The notes under the pieces: model-generated
Database searches by the model: none
Told to the model about the DNA's origin: nothing
Seen by the model: the letters and a program-made list of their open reading frames with translations, nothing else
In this document: one piece after another, positions 1 to 6,268 of the stretch
Layout: each line of letters begins with the position of its first letter
How positions within the stretch are numbered: position 1 is the first letter of the stretch
Assembly: GCA_027063585.1 (NCBI GenBank)
Contig: JAMORM010000038.1
Location: forward strand, 1 to 9,914
Source of the DNA: Sulfurimonas sp.
Lineage (GTDB): Bacteria; Campylobacterota; Campylobacteria; Campylobacterales; Sulfurimonadaceae
DNA length: 9,914 bases
Direction: 5' to 3'
Program-made: the position numbers and the translations under genes

Positions 1-1
1 A

Positions 2-46
2 TTCGAAGGACGTTACTACAATATGTATGTCGTTCCAAAAAAATAA
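2..46 (+). CDS. C-terminal end of an upstream gene (partial, unidentified)
   Basis: Reading from base 2 gives 14 codons (FEGRYYNMYVVPKK) and a TAA stop at 44-46. The mix of aromatic residues, the lysine-rich end and the hairpin downstream at 68-92 fit a genuine gene end. Only 14 residues are visible, so the product cannot be named. The open frame could also be chance in such a short stretch. Confidence 0.5.
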   Translation, partial: FEGRYYNMYVVPKK

Positions 47-67
47 TTCTTCTAACAACCTTCTTTA

Positions 68-92
68 GATAAAGCCTTTTTTAGGCTTTATC
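68..92 (+). terminator. Hairpin, probable terminator of the upstream gene
   Basis: A perfect 10-bp inverted repeat (GATAAAGCCT at 68-77, AGGCTTTATC at 83-92) encloses a five-T loop. It begins 22 bases after the upstream stop codon and ends 80 bases before the next start. There is no U-tract directly after the stem, so it is a less typical intrinsic terminator. The position between two genes is the main support. Confidence 0.55.
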
Positions 93-137
93 ATTCTGCA
101 GTGCTTATACGTAACTATTTATTAATCAAAAAAGTAT

Positions 138-153
138 TATAATTCCATATAAT
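138..153 (+). promoter_or_regulatory. Candidate promoter -10 region(s) of the yeeE/yedE pair
   Basis: Two exact TATAAT hexamers lie at 138-143 and 148-153, 20-35 bases before the start at 173. There is no clear -35, which is normal for vegetative promoters in Campylobacterota. An AAGGA ribosome binding site follows at 163-167. No TTGAC-N4-GTCAA box is present here, unlike the promoters further downstream. Confidence 0.45.
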
Positions 154-172
154 TTAACTTATAAGGATTATT

Positions 173-685
173 ATGATTAGACGTATGCCGTGGTGGCTAG
201 CCGGGATTTTAATGGCATTACTTGTCCTTTTTACATTTTCAACTTTTGGTGCCAATAGACCTTTTGGTGCATCAACTTATGTGCCTTATTTTGCAGGAAT
301 ACTTTTTGATTTGAGCCCCCAAAAGTACCCTTATTTAAAGGAAGTGCATTTTGCAGGTGCATGGGAAGGCGTTATGCTTTTAGGTGCATTAACAGGAGGT
401 TTTTTGACTTCTGTATTTGTAACAAAAAGTTTTCGTTTAAGCATTATGCCTACAGGCTGGAAAAAATATAAAAATTCATCAGTTGTTTCAAGACTCGTTT
501 GGAGTTTTGTGAGTGGGTTTTTCCTTATTATCGGTGCGCGTTTGGCCGGAGGTTGCACAAGTGGACACTTTTTAAGCGGAATGGCGCAAACAGCTATTAG
601 CAGTATTATATTTGGTGGAGTAGTTTTACTTAGTGTGATCATAACCGGGAAAATATTTTACAAAAGTGAGGCCAATGATGTTTGA
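173..685 (+). CDS. YeeE/YedE-family sulfur transport protein, N-terminal half subunit
   Basis: This 170-residue membrane protein has about four hydrophobic segments (roughly residues 7-25, 65-83, 107-122 and 140-159). It carries the family signature GARLAGGCTSGHFLSGM at residues 121-137, with the conserved cysteine C128. Family members (DUF395/Sulf_transp, related to the thiosulfate importer YeeE/TsuA) pass small sulfur compounds through the inner membrane using conserved cysteines. This protein carries one repeat; the next gene carries the other, so together they should form one transporter. The start is ATG at 173 with AAGGA five bases upstream. The stop overlaps the start of the next gene. 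The actual substrate (thiosulfate, sulfide or another compound) cannot be read from sequence. Confidence 0.85.
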   Translation: MIRRMPWWLAGILMALLVLFTFSTFGANRPFGASTYVPYFAGILFDLSPQKYPYLKEVHFAGAWEGVMLLGALTGGFLTSVFVTKSFRLSIMPTGWKKYKNSSVVSRLVWSFVSGFFLIIGARLAGGCTSGHFLSGMAQTAISSIIFGGVVLLSVIITGKIFYKSEANDV

Positions 686-1283
686 TAGAATTTTAAATAT
701 GTTCACAACGGTATCAAATGAATCTCACGGTTCATTATTTGTTGTTTTTGCTATTGGACTTGTTTTTGGTGTTATTGTTCAGTATAGTCGGGTTGACAAG
801 TTTGAAAAAATTGCAGGATTTGCGATGCTCCGTGATACTGTAGTTCCTAAAATGCTCTTTTTGGCAATTGGACTTGCTTCTGTTGGTCTATATTTTATGG
901 TTGAAGCGGGGTATGCTTCGTATCATCCAAAACCGATTATTTTAGGCGGTTTAATCATCGGCGGTACGATTTTTGGTATTTCCATGGCGATACTCGGAAA
1001 ATGCCCTGGAACAGGGCCTGTCTCTATTGCTGAAGGACGTATTGATGTTCTTGTCGGTGCAATCGGAGGTATATTTGGTGGACTTGTTTTTACTCTTTAC
1101 TTTGATTTTTTTAAAAAAATTATGGGTGAGAGTTTAGGTAAAACAACACTAATCACATATTTTCAAGGACATGAAAACTTAGTAGTGCTTATTTTTGGAA
1201 TCGTTTTAATTGCTGTAAGTATTGTAATCCCCCTTCGTCAGGAATTTGATGGTGCAGATTTACAACAGCTTAGAGATGCATAA
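678..1283 (+). CDS. YeeE/YedE-family sulfur transport protein, C-terminal half subunit
   Basis: This is the partner half of the preceding gene, 201 residues with about five hydrophobic segments (roughly residues 18-34, 57-75, 86-106, 123-141 and 168-186). The motif LGKCPGTGP is at residues 106-114 with the conserved cysteine C109. It is followed by SIAEGRIDVLVGAIGG, the usual second-half signature. I place the start at ATG 678, six bases after GAGG (668-671). ATG 675 and GTG 666 are in frame but sit too close to or before that site. The start overlaps the previous stop by 8 bases (ATGTTTGA), indicating translational coupling. The polar tail from about residue 187 is probably cytoplasmic. Transport of a reduced sulfur compound is a family-level inference. 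Confidence 0.85.
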   Translation: MFDRILNMFTTVSNESHGSLFVVFAIGLVFGVIVQYSRVDKFEKIAGFAMLRDTVVPKMLFLAIGLASVGLYFMVEAGYASYHPKPIILGGLIIGGTIFGISMAILGKCPGTGPVSIAEGRIDVLVGAIGGIFGGLVFTLYFDFFKKIMGESLGKTTLITYFQGHENLVVLIFGIVLIAVSIVIPLRQEFDGADLQQLRDA

Positions 1284-1289
1284 ATCTAA

Positions 1290-1303
1290 TTGACACATAT
1301 CAT
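1290..1303 (+). promoter_or_regulatory. Degenerate Crp/Fnr-type box before the regulator unit
   Basis: TTGAC-ACAT-ATCAT matches the Fnr consensus TTGAT-N4-ATCAA at 8 of 10 positions, and shares the TTGAC half-site with the perfect boxes before nosZ and nosB. Its centre (1296.5) is 29.5 bp upstream of the first base of a TATAAT at 1326-1331, the same spacing as in the other two promoters. This suggests autoregulation of the downstream Crp/Fnr gene. Confidence 0.5.
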
Positions 1304-1325
1304 GTTTAAATAGGTTGTTGTTGTG

Positions 1326-1331
1326 TATAAT
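1326..1331 (+). promoter_or_regulatory. Candidate -10 hexamer of the regulator unit
   Basis: This is an exact TATAAT, 29 bases before the chosen start at 1360. A TTGACA at 1290-1295 is 30 bases away, too far to act as a -35 with this hexamer. It reads better as half of a Crp/Fnr box. Transcription would start near 1338. Confidence 0.5.
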
Positions 1332-1359
1332 GTTTTATCAAAAAAATAAGAGAGAGAAT

Positions 1360-1812
1360 ATGATAAAACCTATATTAAAATTATTTATGCTGTTTGCTGT
1401 GATATCCCAAATTGTCTTTGCTCAAAACAACCAGATACCTACACAAGAACTTCCTCAAAAAGAAATAGAAAAACAAAATACTACAATTGCTGCTCTTGCA
1501 GCAGAGGAAATGTCAAAAACACTTCCTCAAAAAGTAGATAAATACACAACCATAACAAAAATACAAAATGATGGTACGACACTGGTGTATACTTTTGAAA
1601 TTAATACCGGTGCGAAAAGTGACGAAGCTGTTAAAAAAGAAGACCACAGTAGAATGCAAAAAGCTGTAACAAAAGGTGTTTGTAAGTCTTCGAAAAGATT
1701 TTTACTTGCCGGTATTGATATAATATATATATATAAAAGTGCTAAAACAAAGAAAATATTATTTAAATTTGAAATTACAAAAGACAAATGTACTCATTTA
1801 GTTAGTCAATAG
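1360..1812 (+). CDS. Small secreted protein with a cysteine pair, function unknown
   Basis: I do not recognise this 150-residue protein. It begins with a clear Sec signal peptide (MIKPILKLF, hydrophobic core, cleavage probably after FA at residues 20-21). A polar Gln/Glu/Lys-rich stretch follows to about residue 60. The C-terminal region from about 60 to 150 alternates short beta-like segments (TTLVYTFEI, IDIIYIYK, KILFKFEIT). Its only two cysteines, C108 and C144, bracket the last strands and could form a disulfide in the periplasm. The start at ATG 1360 is preceded by AAGAGAG (1348-1354) and gives the signal peptide; an in-frame TTG at 1315 would add residues ahead of it and overlap the promoter. 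The regulator gene begins 7 bases after the stop, so the two are probably cotranscribed. A periplasmic role near the downstream sensor-like protein is only an inference. Confidence 0.7.
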   Translation: MIKPILKLFMLFAVISQIVFAQNNQIPTQELPQKEIEKQNTTIAALAAEEMSKTLPQKVDKYTTITKIQNDGTTLVYTFEINTGAKSDEAVKKEDHSRMQKAVTKGVCKSSKRFLLAGIDIIYIYKSAKTKKILFKFEITKDKCTHLVSQ

Positions 1813-1819
1813 GTTTGTT

Positions 1820-2488
1820 ATGTCTTTAAAAGATATAATTAAGTCTCAAACTTTTTTTTCCTCTTTAAATGATGCGGAACTGGATAAATTAGTCTCTATA
1901 TCTGTAATACATCATTACGAAAAAGATTATATTCTTTATTATGAACATATTAATACGAACGAACTGCTTTTTTTGATTGACGGCTTGGCAAAAGCGTATA
2001 AAATAGACAAACATAATAATGAAACATTTTTGTATTATATCTATGCTGATTCCATGATTTCAGAAGTTTCTGATATTGATTCTGAGAGGTTAAGCTCTTT
2101 TTCAAATATGCAGCTTATAGATGATTCTCGGGTATTGAGTATAAACTACAAAAAATTTAAAGAATATTTCTTGAATAAAAATATAATGTGCAAAGATTTG
2201 ACGCGAGAAATTATAAAAAGATCACTGCAACTGCAGTCTTTAGTCAATAGAGAATTTATATTTGACGCAGTTTCAAAGGTCAGTATGATGCTGCATGATG
2301 ATTTGAAAATGTTTAACAAACTTAAACGTCATGATATATCTTTAATGCTTCATATACAGCCGGCAACGCTTTCACGTGTACTCAATAGATTAAAACGAAA
2401 TAATATTATTGATATAATACATGGTAAAGTAGAAATAACTGATGCTATAGCTTTACAAAATATTTACAAGGATAAAACAGATGACTAA
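1820..2488 (+). CDS. Crp/Fnr-family transcriptional regulator
   Basis: This 222-residue protein has the Crp/Fnr layout: a cyclic-nucleotide-binding-like beta-roll (about 10-110), a long dimerisation helix (about 115-150) and a C-terminal winged helix-turn-helix (about 155-205). The recognition helix reads PATLSRVLNRLKR (181-193) and keeps the Ser-Arg pair that Fnr uses to read its half-site. The Glu of the usual ETxSR motif is Ala (A182). There is a single cysteine (C124), so it cannot carry an Fnr-type [4Fe-4S] oxygen sensor. It most resembles the DNR/NNR/Nss-type regulators of nitrogen-oxide respiration, but I cannot assign it to one. The ribosome binding site is weak (TAGG, overlapping the preceding stop). 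Its end overlaps the next gene by 8 bases. Matching operators lie before nosZ and nosB, so it is the obvious candidate activator of nos. Confidence 0.85.
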   Translation: MSLKDIIKSQTFFSSLNDAELDKLVSISVIHHYEKDYILYYEHINTNELLFLIDGLAKAYKIDKHNNETFLYYIYADSMISEVSDIDSERLSSFSNMQLIDDSRVLSINYKKFKEYFLNKNIMCKDLTREIIKRSLQLQSLVNREFIFDAVSKVSMMLHDDLKMFNKLKRHDISLMLHIQPATLSRVLNRLKRNNIIDIIHGKVEITDAIALQNIYKDKTDD

Positions 2489-3434
2489 AATAAAATTTGT
2501 AGGTGCATTAATTTTTATATTGTCATTATTTTTAGCTTTGTATTCCAAGTATATTTCTACTCAGAATGAAGCAAATATAAAACTTTTAAAAACCATTAAC
2601 GAACAAAAAGCTTTTACCCAGGAAATTGCTAAAAATATATTTTTTATTTATAGAAATAAAGATATTTCCGTAAAACAACTTGATGAGTCTATAAAATCTT
2701 TTGTGCATAATATGAACAATAAAGATGAAATTTTGGATGAAATATCTTCTAAAGATATAAAAAAAGAATCAGAGAAAATAATTTATTTATGGAATGATTT
2801 CTATTTACTTGTTCAAAAATTCAGAGATGCTTATAGAGTTCAAAACGGTTATACAAATCTAGTTATAGAAAAGCTTGTACGAGATATCTATGACAAAAAT
2901 TTAAAACTTGTTGTAAAATTTGATAAGCTTATCAAAATGCATAAAAAATATTTCGATGAAGTAAACAACAAGAATAAAATTATACAAATTATTCTTTTCA
3001 TCATTTTATTAGTTTTGCTTGTTTATTTTTTTACTCAGTTAAAAGATTTAATTAAATTTATTCAAAAATTTTTAAATACTTCTAAAAAGATTGTGCAAAA
3101 ATCAACTGTCATCGGGATTGAACCAATTAAAGAAACTACAAATATAGTTGATGTTACGCAGGCGGTAGATGATTTTAATTTTCTTGTTGAAAAAATAGAT
3201 AAATCTATTGACTACTCGAGTGAATCTATACAGAATACTTCAAATTCATTAGAGTGTATAGAGAAAAATATTGAAGATTTACTCGAACTTATAGAAACAA
3301 TGGATGAAGAAAACAAACTTGATAAAGAGCTGGTGAAAAAAGAAGATATTTTGATTGAAGCTTTAGAAGAGCTTAGTTCATCACTTCAAAAACTCAAATC
3401 TCTTAAAATAAATTTATCAAATTTTAAAAAATAA
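2481..3434 (+). CDS. Two-TM membrane protein with PilJ/NarX-like periplasmic helical domain, no known output domain
   Basis: This is a 317-residue protein with TM1 at about residues 4-22 and TM2 at about 167-184. Between them lies an all-helical periplasmic domain of about 145 residues. Its first helix contains INEQKAFTQEIAKNIFFIY (39-57), which resembles the pattern of the PilJ/NarX N-terminal sensor helix (IN-x-x-x-x-Q-x-x-x-Q-x-IA). The cytoplasmic part (185-317) is predicted coiled coil, rich in Glu, Lys and Leu. It has no histidine kinase, GGDEF or guanylate cyclase motif, and no chemoreceptor signalling hairpin. The gene overlaps the regulator gene by 8 bases (ATGACTAA) with AAGGA at 2468-2472, so the two proteins are probably made in fixed proportion. 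I infer a sensory or scaffolding role linked to that regulator. It could equally be a degenerate chemoreceptor. Confidence 0.7.
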   Translation: MTKIKFVGALIFILSLFLALYSKYISTQNEANIKLLKTINEQKAFTQEIAKNIFFIYRNKDISVKQLDESIKSFVHNMNNKDEILDEISSKDIKKESEKIIYLWNDFYLLVQKFRDAYRVQNGYTNLVIEKLVRDIYDKNLKLVVKFDKLIKMHKKYFDEVNNKNKIIQIILFIILLVLLVYFFTQLKDLIKFIQKFLNTSKKIVQKSTVIGIEPIKETTNIVDVTQAVDDFNFLVEKIDKSIDYSSESIQNTSNSLECIEKNIEDLLELIETMDEENKLDKELVKKEDILIEALEELSSSLQKLKSLKINLSNFKK

Positions 3435-3444
3435 AATTAATTAT

Positions 3445-3468
3445 ATAATTTGACCAAAGTCAAATTAT
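3445..3468 (+). promoter_or_regulatory. Crp/Fnr-type operator of nosZ (perfect palindrome)
   Basis: The core TTGAC-CAAA-GTCAA occupies 3450-3463. The palindrome continues outward to perfect 10-bp arms (ATAATTTGAC at 3445-3454, GTCAAATTAT at 3459-3468). TTGAC-N4-GTCAA is a known variant of the Fnr-family target used by NNR/DNR-type regulators. It lies 10 bases after the membrane-protein gene and 73 bases before the nosZ start. Its centre (3456.5) is 29.5 bp before TATTAT at 3486, matching the class II activator position. Confidence 0.8.
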
Positions 3469-3480
3469 TACACACAAATA

Positions 3481-3491
3481 TATAATATTAT
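3481..3491 (+). promoter_or_regulatory. nosZ promoter -10 region
   Basis: Two overlapping hexamers are possible: TATAAT at 3481-3486 and TATTAT at 3486-3491. The second gives exactly the operator spacing seen before nosB, with transcription starting near 3498. The first is the better -10 match but would put the box at about -36.5. Confidence 0.55.
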
Positions 3492-3501
3492 TCTCCTATC
3501 A

Positions 3502-3520
3502 TTTGGGATTATTTCTCAAA
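3502..3520 (+). other. Possible 5'-UTR stem-loop of the nosZ mRNA
   Basis: TTTGGGA (3502-3508) can pair with TCTCAAA (3514-3520) over 7 bp, including one G-U pair, around a TTATT loop. If transcription starts near 3498 this hairpin sits at the very 5' end of the mRNA, upstream of the ribosome binding site at 3529-3535. Such a position can slow 5'-end decay. The stem is short, so chance is possible. Confidence 0.3.
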
Positions 3521-3528
3521 ATGAAAAT

Positions 3529-3535
3529 AAAGGAG
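3529..3535 (+). promoter_or_regulatory. nosZ ribosome binding site
   Basis: AAAGGAG ends six bases before ATG 3542. It fixes that codon as the start over the in-frame TTG at 3503 and ATG at 3521, neither of which has a comparable site. Confidence 0.8.
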
Positions 3536-3541
3536 AATGTA

Positions 3542-6145
3542 ATGGCTACAAAAATAAGTAAGCTGACTACACTTCTTTTAGGTACTTCATTGGCTGCTAC
3601 AATGGCATCTGCGAATGGTGGAGAACTTGAAAAAGTGATGAAAGCAAGGGGACTTACAGAAAATGATATAATTCATGCTGCTAAAACTTACACACCAAGT
3701 GGTGGTAGGGATGAATTTATGATTTTCAGTTCTGGCGGGCAATCTGGACAGATGATGGTTTATGGCGTGCCGTCTATGAAAATTTTAAAATATATAGGTG
3801 TATTTACACCAGAACCATGGCAAGGGTATGGTTATGATGAAGAGAGTAAAAAGGTTTTACGTCAGGGGAATATCCGTGGTCGTGAAATTAACTGGGGAGA
3901 TACGCACCACCCGGCACTTTCAGAAACTAACGGTGTTTATGATGGTAAGTGGTTAGTTATCAATGATAAAGCTAATCCTCGTATTGCAGTTATTGATTTA
4001 AATGACTTCGAAACAAAACAAATCGTTGTTAATCCTGTTTTTAAATCAGATCATGGTGGAGCTTTCTTTACGCAAAATTCTGAGTATATCTTAGAAGCTT
4101 CTCAATACGCAGCTCCATTTGATAATAACTATCACCCAATTGAAGAGTACAAAGAGACATACCGTGGTGGTATCACTTTTTGGAAATTCAACAACAAAAA
4201 AGGTCGTATCAACGAGAAGAAATCTTTCGTTCTTGAATTGCCTCCATATATGCAAGATTTAAGTGATGCTGGTAAAGGTGTTTCTGATGGTTGGGGCTTT
4301 ACAAACTCATTTAACTCTGAAATGTACACAGGTGGTATAGAAGTCGGTATGCCTCCTTTTGAAGCAGGTTGTTCAAGAAACGATACTGACTTTTTACATG
4401 TATATAACTGGAAAAAATTAGCAAAACTTACTAATAATAAGAAAAACTATAAAGTTATAAACGGTATCAAAGTTATTCCGATGAGTGTTGCTGTTGCTAA
4501 TGATGCGCTATTCTTAATTCCTGAACCAAAATCACCACATGGTGTTGATGTTTCTCCGGATGGTGAATATATTGTTGTTTGTGGAAAACTTGATACTCAC
4601 GCTTCTGTTTATAAATGGAGTAAAATCAAAAAACTTATTAAAGATCATAAATATGCTGGAAAAGATCCATATGGAATTCCAATCTTAAGTATGAAAGATT
4701 CTTTACATGGTCAAGTTGAACTAGGTCTTGGGCCATTACATAATCAATATGGTGCAAAATGGAAAGATGGTGTAATTTATACATCTTTATATGTTGATTC
4801 ACAAATTGTAAAATGGGACTATAAACATCTAAAAGTTTTAGATAAAGTAAATGTTCATTACAACGTTGGTCACTTATGTGGTATGGAAGGTAAATCAGCT
4901 GATCCTCAAGGGAAATATATTATTTCTTTGAATAAATTGGCAATTGACAGATTTGATCCGGTTGGTCCATTACATCCACAAAATCACCAGTTAATTGATA
5001 TTAGTGGTAAAAAAATGGATCTTCTGTATGATATGCCGATTCCATTAGGTGAACCACACCAGGCGGTTGCTATTCGTATGAGTAAATTACATCCGGAAGT
5101 ACGTTATAAAATGGGTACAAACTCAAGAACTGGTAAAATTTCTAAAGGAAAAACATTAGCAGGTCAAGAGAGAATTGTAAGAAAAGGGAATAATGTTACT
5201 GTATATGCTACATTAGTTAGATCTCATATTAACCCTGAAAGAGTTACAGTTAATAAAGGCGACAATGTTACATTTTATTTAACAAACCTTGAAAGAGCAG
5301 AAGATGAAACACACGGGTTTACTGTAGACAATTATGATGTACATGCTTCGTTAGAGCCAGGTAAAACAGCATCTATTAAATTTAAAGCTGATTTAGAGGG
5401 CGTATTTCCTTACTACTGTACAGAATTCTGTTCTGCACTTCACTTGGAAATGATGGGTTACTTAATGGTTAAAGATCCTAACAAAAAATATGTTTCGGCT
5501 CAAAAACTTAAAATGAAAACAATGTCAAAAGCGGAATTAAAAGCTGAGTATGACAAAACTGTTGCGGTAAATAATGCTACTGATGCTGTTATTCAGTCTG
5601 TTGTGAAATTCTTAAAAGAAAATCATTATGAGAAATATCCAACTGTAAAAGCACTTGTTGAAGATGCTCTTGATCAATATGGAAAAATTGCGGAACAGAA
5701 GAAAAAATCTGATGCAGCTGTTAAAGCTGGTGATTTAGAAAAAGCTGTTCTGTTTGAAAACATGATTTGGCAATATATGGTTAAAACTGCCGATGTTGGA
5801 ATCAGAGCGAAAAACTTACTTGTGAAAAAAGTTGCAACAAAACAATCTCCTGCTGCTGCTGCTGGTGAAAGAGCATTTGGTGAAGGTGGATGTGGTGGAT
5901 GTCATGTTATTGGTAAAGTTTCATCTGGACCAGACTTAACAGGTGTACTTCAAAGACATGAAAATGCTGAGGAATGGGTACGAGATTTTATTCTTAATCC
6001 AAAAAACAAATATAACGATCCATATGTAAAAGGTATGATTAACTACTTTAATCTTAGAATGCCTAATCAACATATGACGAAAAAAGAAGCAAATGACATT
6101 ATTGAATACTTTAAATGGGTAGACGAAAATGCAAATCTATTTTAA
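3542..6145 (+). CDS. nosZ: Nitrous oxide reductase, clade II, with C-terminal cytochrome c domain
   Basis: NosZ reduces N2O to N2 in the periplasm. The 867-residue product starts with a Sec signal peptide (MATKISKLTTLLLGTSLAATMASA, cut near residue 24) and has no twin-arginine motif, as in clade II enzymes. A seven-bladed propeller domain follows. The seven CuZ histidines can be placed: H122, H123 (DTHHP), H171 (DHGG), H333 (SPHGVD), H400 (GPLHNQ), H444 (GHLCGM) and H506 (GEPHQA). The CuA cupredoxin domain (about 560-655) has H591 plus C626-x3-C630-x3-H634-x2-M637. A helical linker (about 660-770) leads to a monohaem cytochrome c domain with CGGCH at 784-788 and a likely Met ligand M840 (RMPNQ). 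The full length fits the Wolinella-type cNosZ. The fused haem should deliver electrons straight to CuA. The gene has its own operator, promoter and terminator. Confidence 0.97.
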   Translation: MATKISKLTTLLLGTSLAATMASANGGELEKVMKARGLTENDIIHAAKTYTPSGGRDEFMIFSSGGQSGQMMVYGVPSMKILKYIGVFTPEPWQGYGYDEESKKVLRQGNIRGREINWGDTHHPALSETNGVYDGKWLVINDKANPRIAVIDLNDFETKQIVVNPVFKSDHGGAFFTQNSEYILEASQYAAPFDNNYHPIEEYKETYRGGITFWKFNNKKGRINEKKSFVLELPPYMQDLSDAGKGVSDGWGFTNSFNSEMYTGGIEVGMPPFEAGCSRNDTDFLHVYNWKKLAKLTNNKKNYKVINGIKVIPMSVAVANDALFLIPEPKSPHGVDVSPDGEYIVVCGKLDTHASVYKWSKIKKLIKDHKYAGKDPYGIPILSMKDSLHGQVELGLGPLHNQYGAKWKDGVIYTSLYVDSQIVKWDYKHLKVLDKVNVHYNVGHLCGMEGKSADPQGKYIISLNKLAIDRFDPVGPLHPQNHQLIDISGKKMDLLYDMPIPLGEPHQAVAIRMSKLHPEVRYKMGTNSRTGKISKGKTLAGQERIVRKGNNVTVYATLVRSHINPERVTVNKGDNVTFYLTNLERAEDETHGFTVDNYDVHASLEPGKTASIKFKADLEGVFPYYCTEFCSALHLEMMGYLMVKDPNKKYVSAQKLKMKTMSKAELKAEYDKTVAVNNATDAVIQSVVKFLKENHYEKYPTVKALVEDALDQYGKIAEQKKKSDAAVKAGDLEKAVLFENMIWQYMVKTADVGIRAKNLLVKKVATKQSPAAAAGERAFGEGGCGGCHVIGKVSSGPDLTGVLQRHENAEEWVRDFILNPKNKYNDPYVKGMINYFNLRMPNQHMTKKEANDIIEYFKWVDENANLF

Positions 6146-6167
6146 AAAATAGATAACTATTGATTCT

Positions 6168-6214
6168 AAAGAAAGCATAGACTATAATCTATGCTTTCTT
6201 TCTCTCTCTTTTTT
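6168..6214 (+). terminator. Intrinsic terminator after nosZ
   Basis: Perfect 14-bp arms (AAAGAAAGCATAGA at 6168-6181, TCTATGCTTTCTTT at 6188-6201) surround the loop CTATAA. A pyrimidine-rich stretch follows, ending in six Ts at 6209-6214. It begins 22 bases after the nosZ stop and should largely separate nosZ transcription from nosB. Confidence 0.85.
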
Positions 6215-6232
6215 AACTCTTCGAAAACTTAC

Positions 6233-6246
6233 TTGACTTAAGTCAA
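6233..6246 (+). promoter_or_regulatory. Crp/Fnr-type operator of the nosBDGC operon (perfect palindrome)
   Basis: TTGAC-TTAA-GTCAA is a 14-bp perfect palindrome including the spacer. It has the same half-sites as the nosZ operator. Its centre (6239.5) is 29.5 bp before TATAAT at 6269, giving a box at about -41.5. It lies just downstream of the nosZ terminator. Confidence 0.8.
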
Positions 6247-6268
6247 ATTTATAAAATTTATATCTGGG

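Noticed and set aside
116..129. Possible Fnr box before the sulfur transporter genes (ATCAA half-site at 125-129)
   Set aside because: The other half-site (TATTT) matches only 2 of 5 positions, and the spacing to either TATAAT does not fit the other promoters.
331..642. Open frame on the minus strand inside the first sulfur transporter gene
   Set aside because: It is fully antisense to a gene with a clear family motif, has no ribosome binding site and shows no recognisable product.
1290..1331. TTGACA as a sigma-70 -35 element for TATAAT at 1326
   Set aside because: The spacing is 30 bases instead of about 17. The bases fit better as half of a Crp/Fnr box.
1527..1787. Minus-strand open frame with hydrophobic content inside the secreted-protein gene
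   Set aside because: The hydrophobicity is the complement of Lys-rich codons on the + strand. There is no start signal, and the + strand gene has a signal peptide and operon context.
2481..3434. Classification as a methyl-accepting chemotaxis protein
   Set aside because: The conserved signalling hairpin and methylation helices are not visible, and the cytoplasmic part is only about 130 residues.
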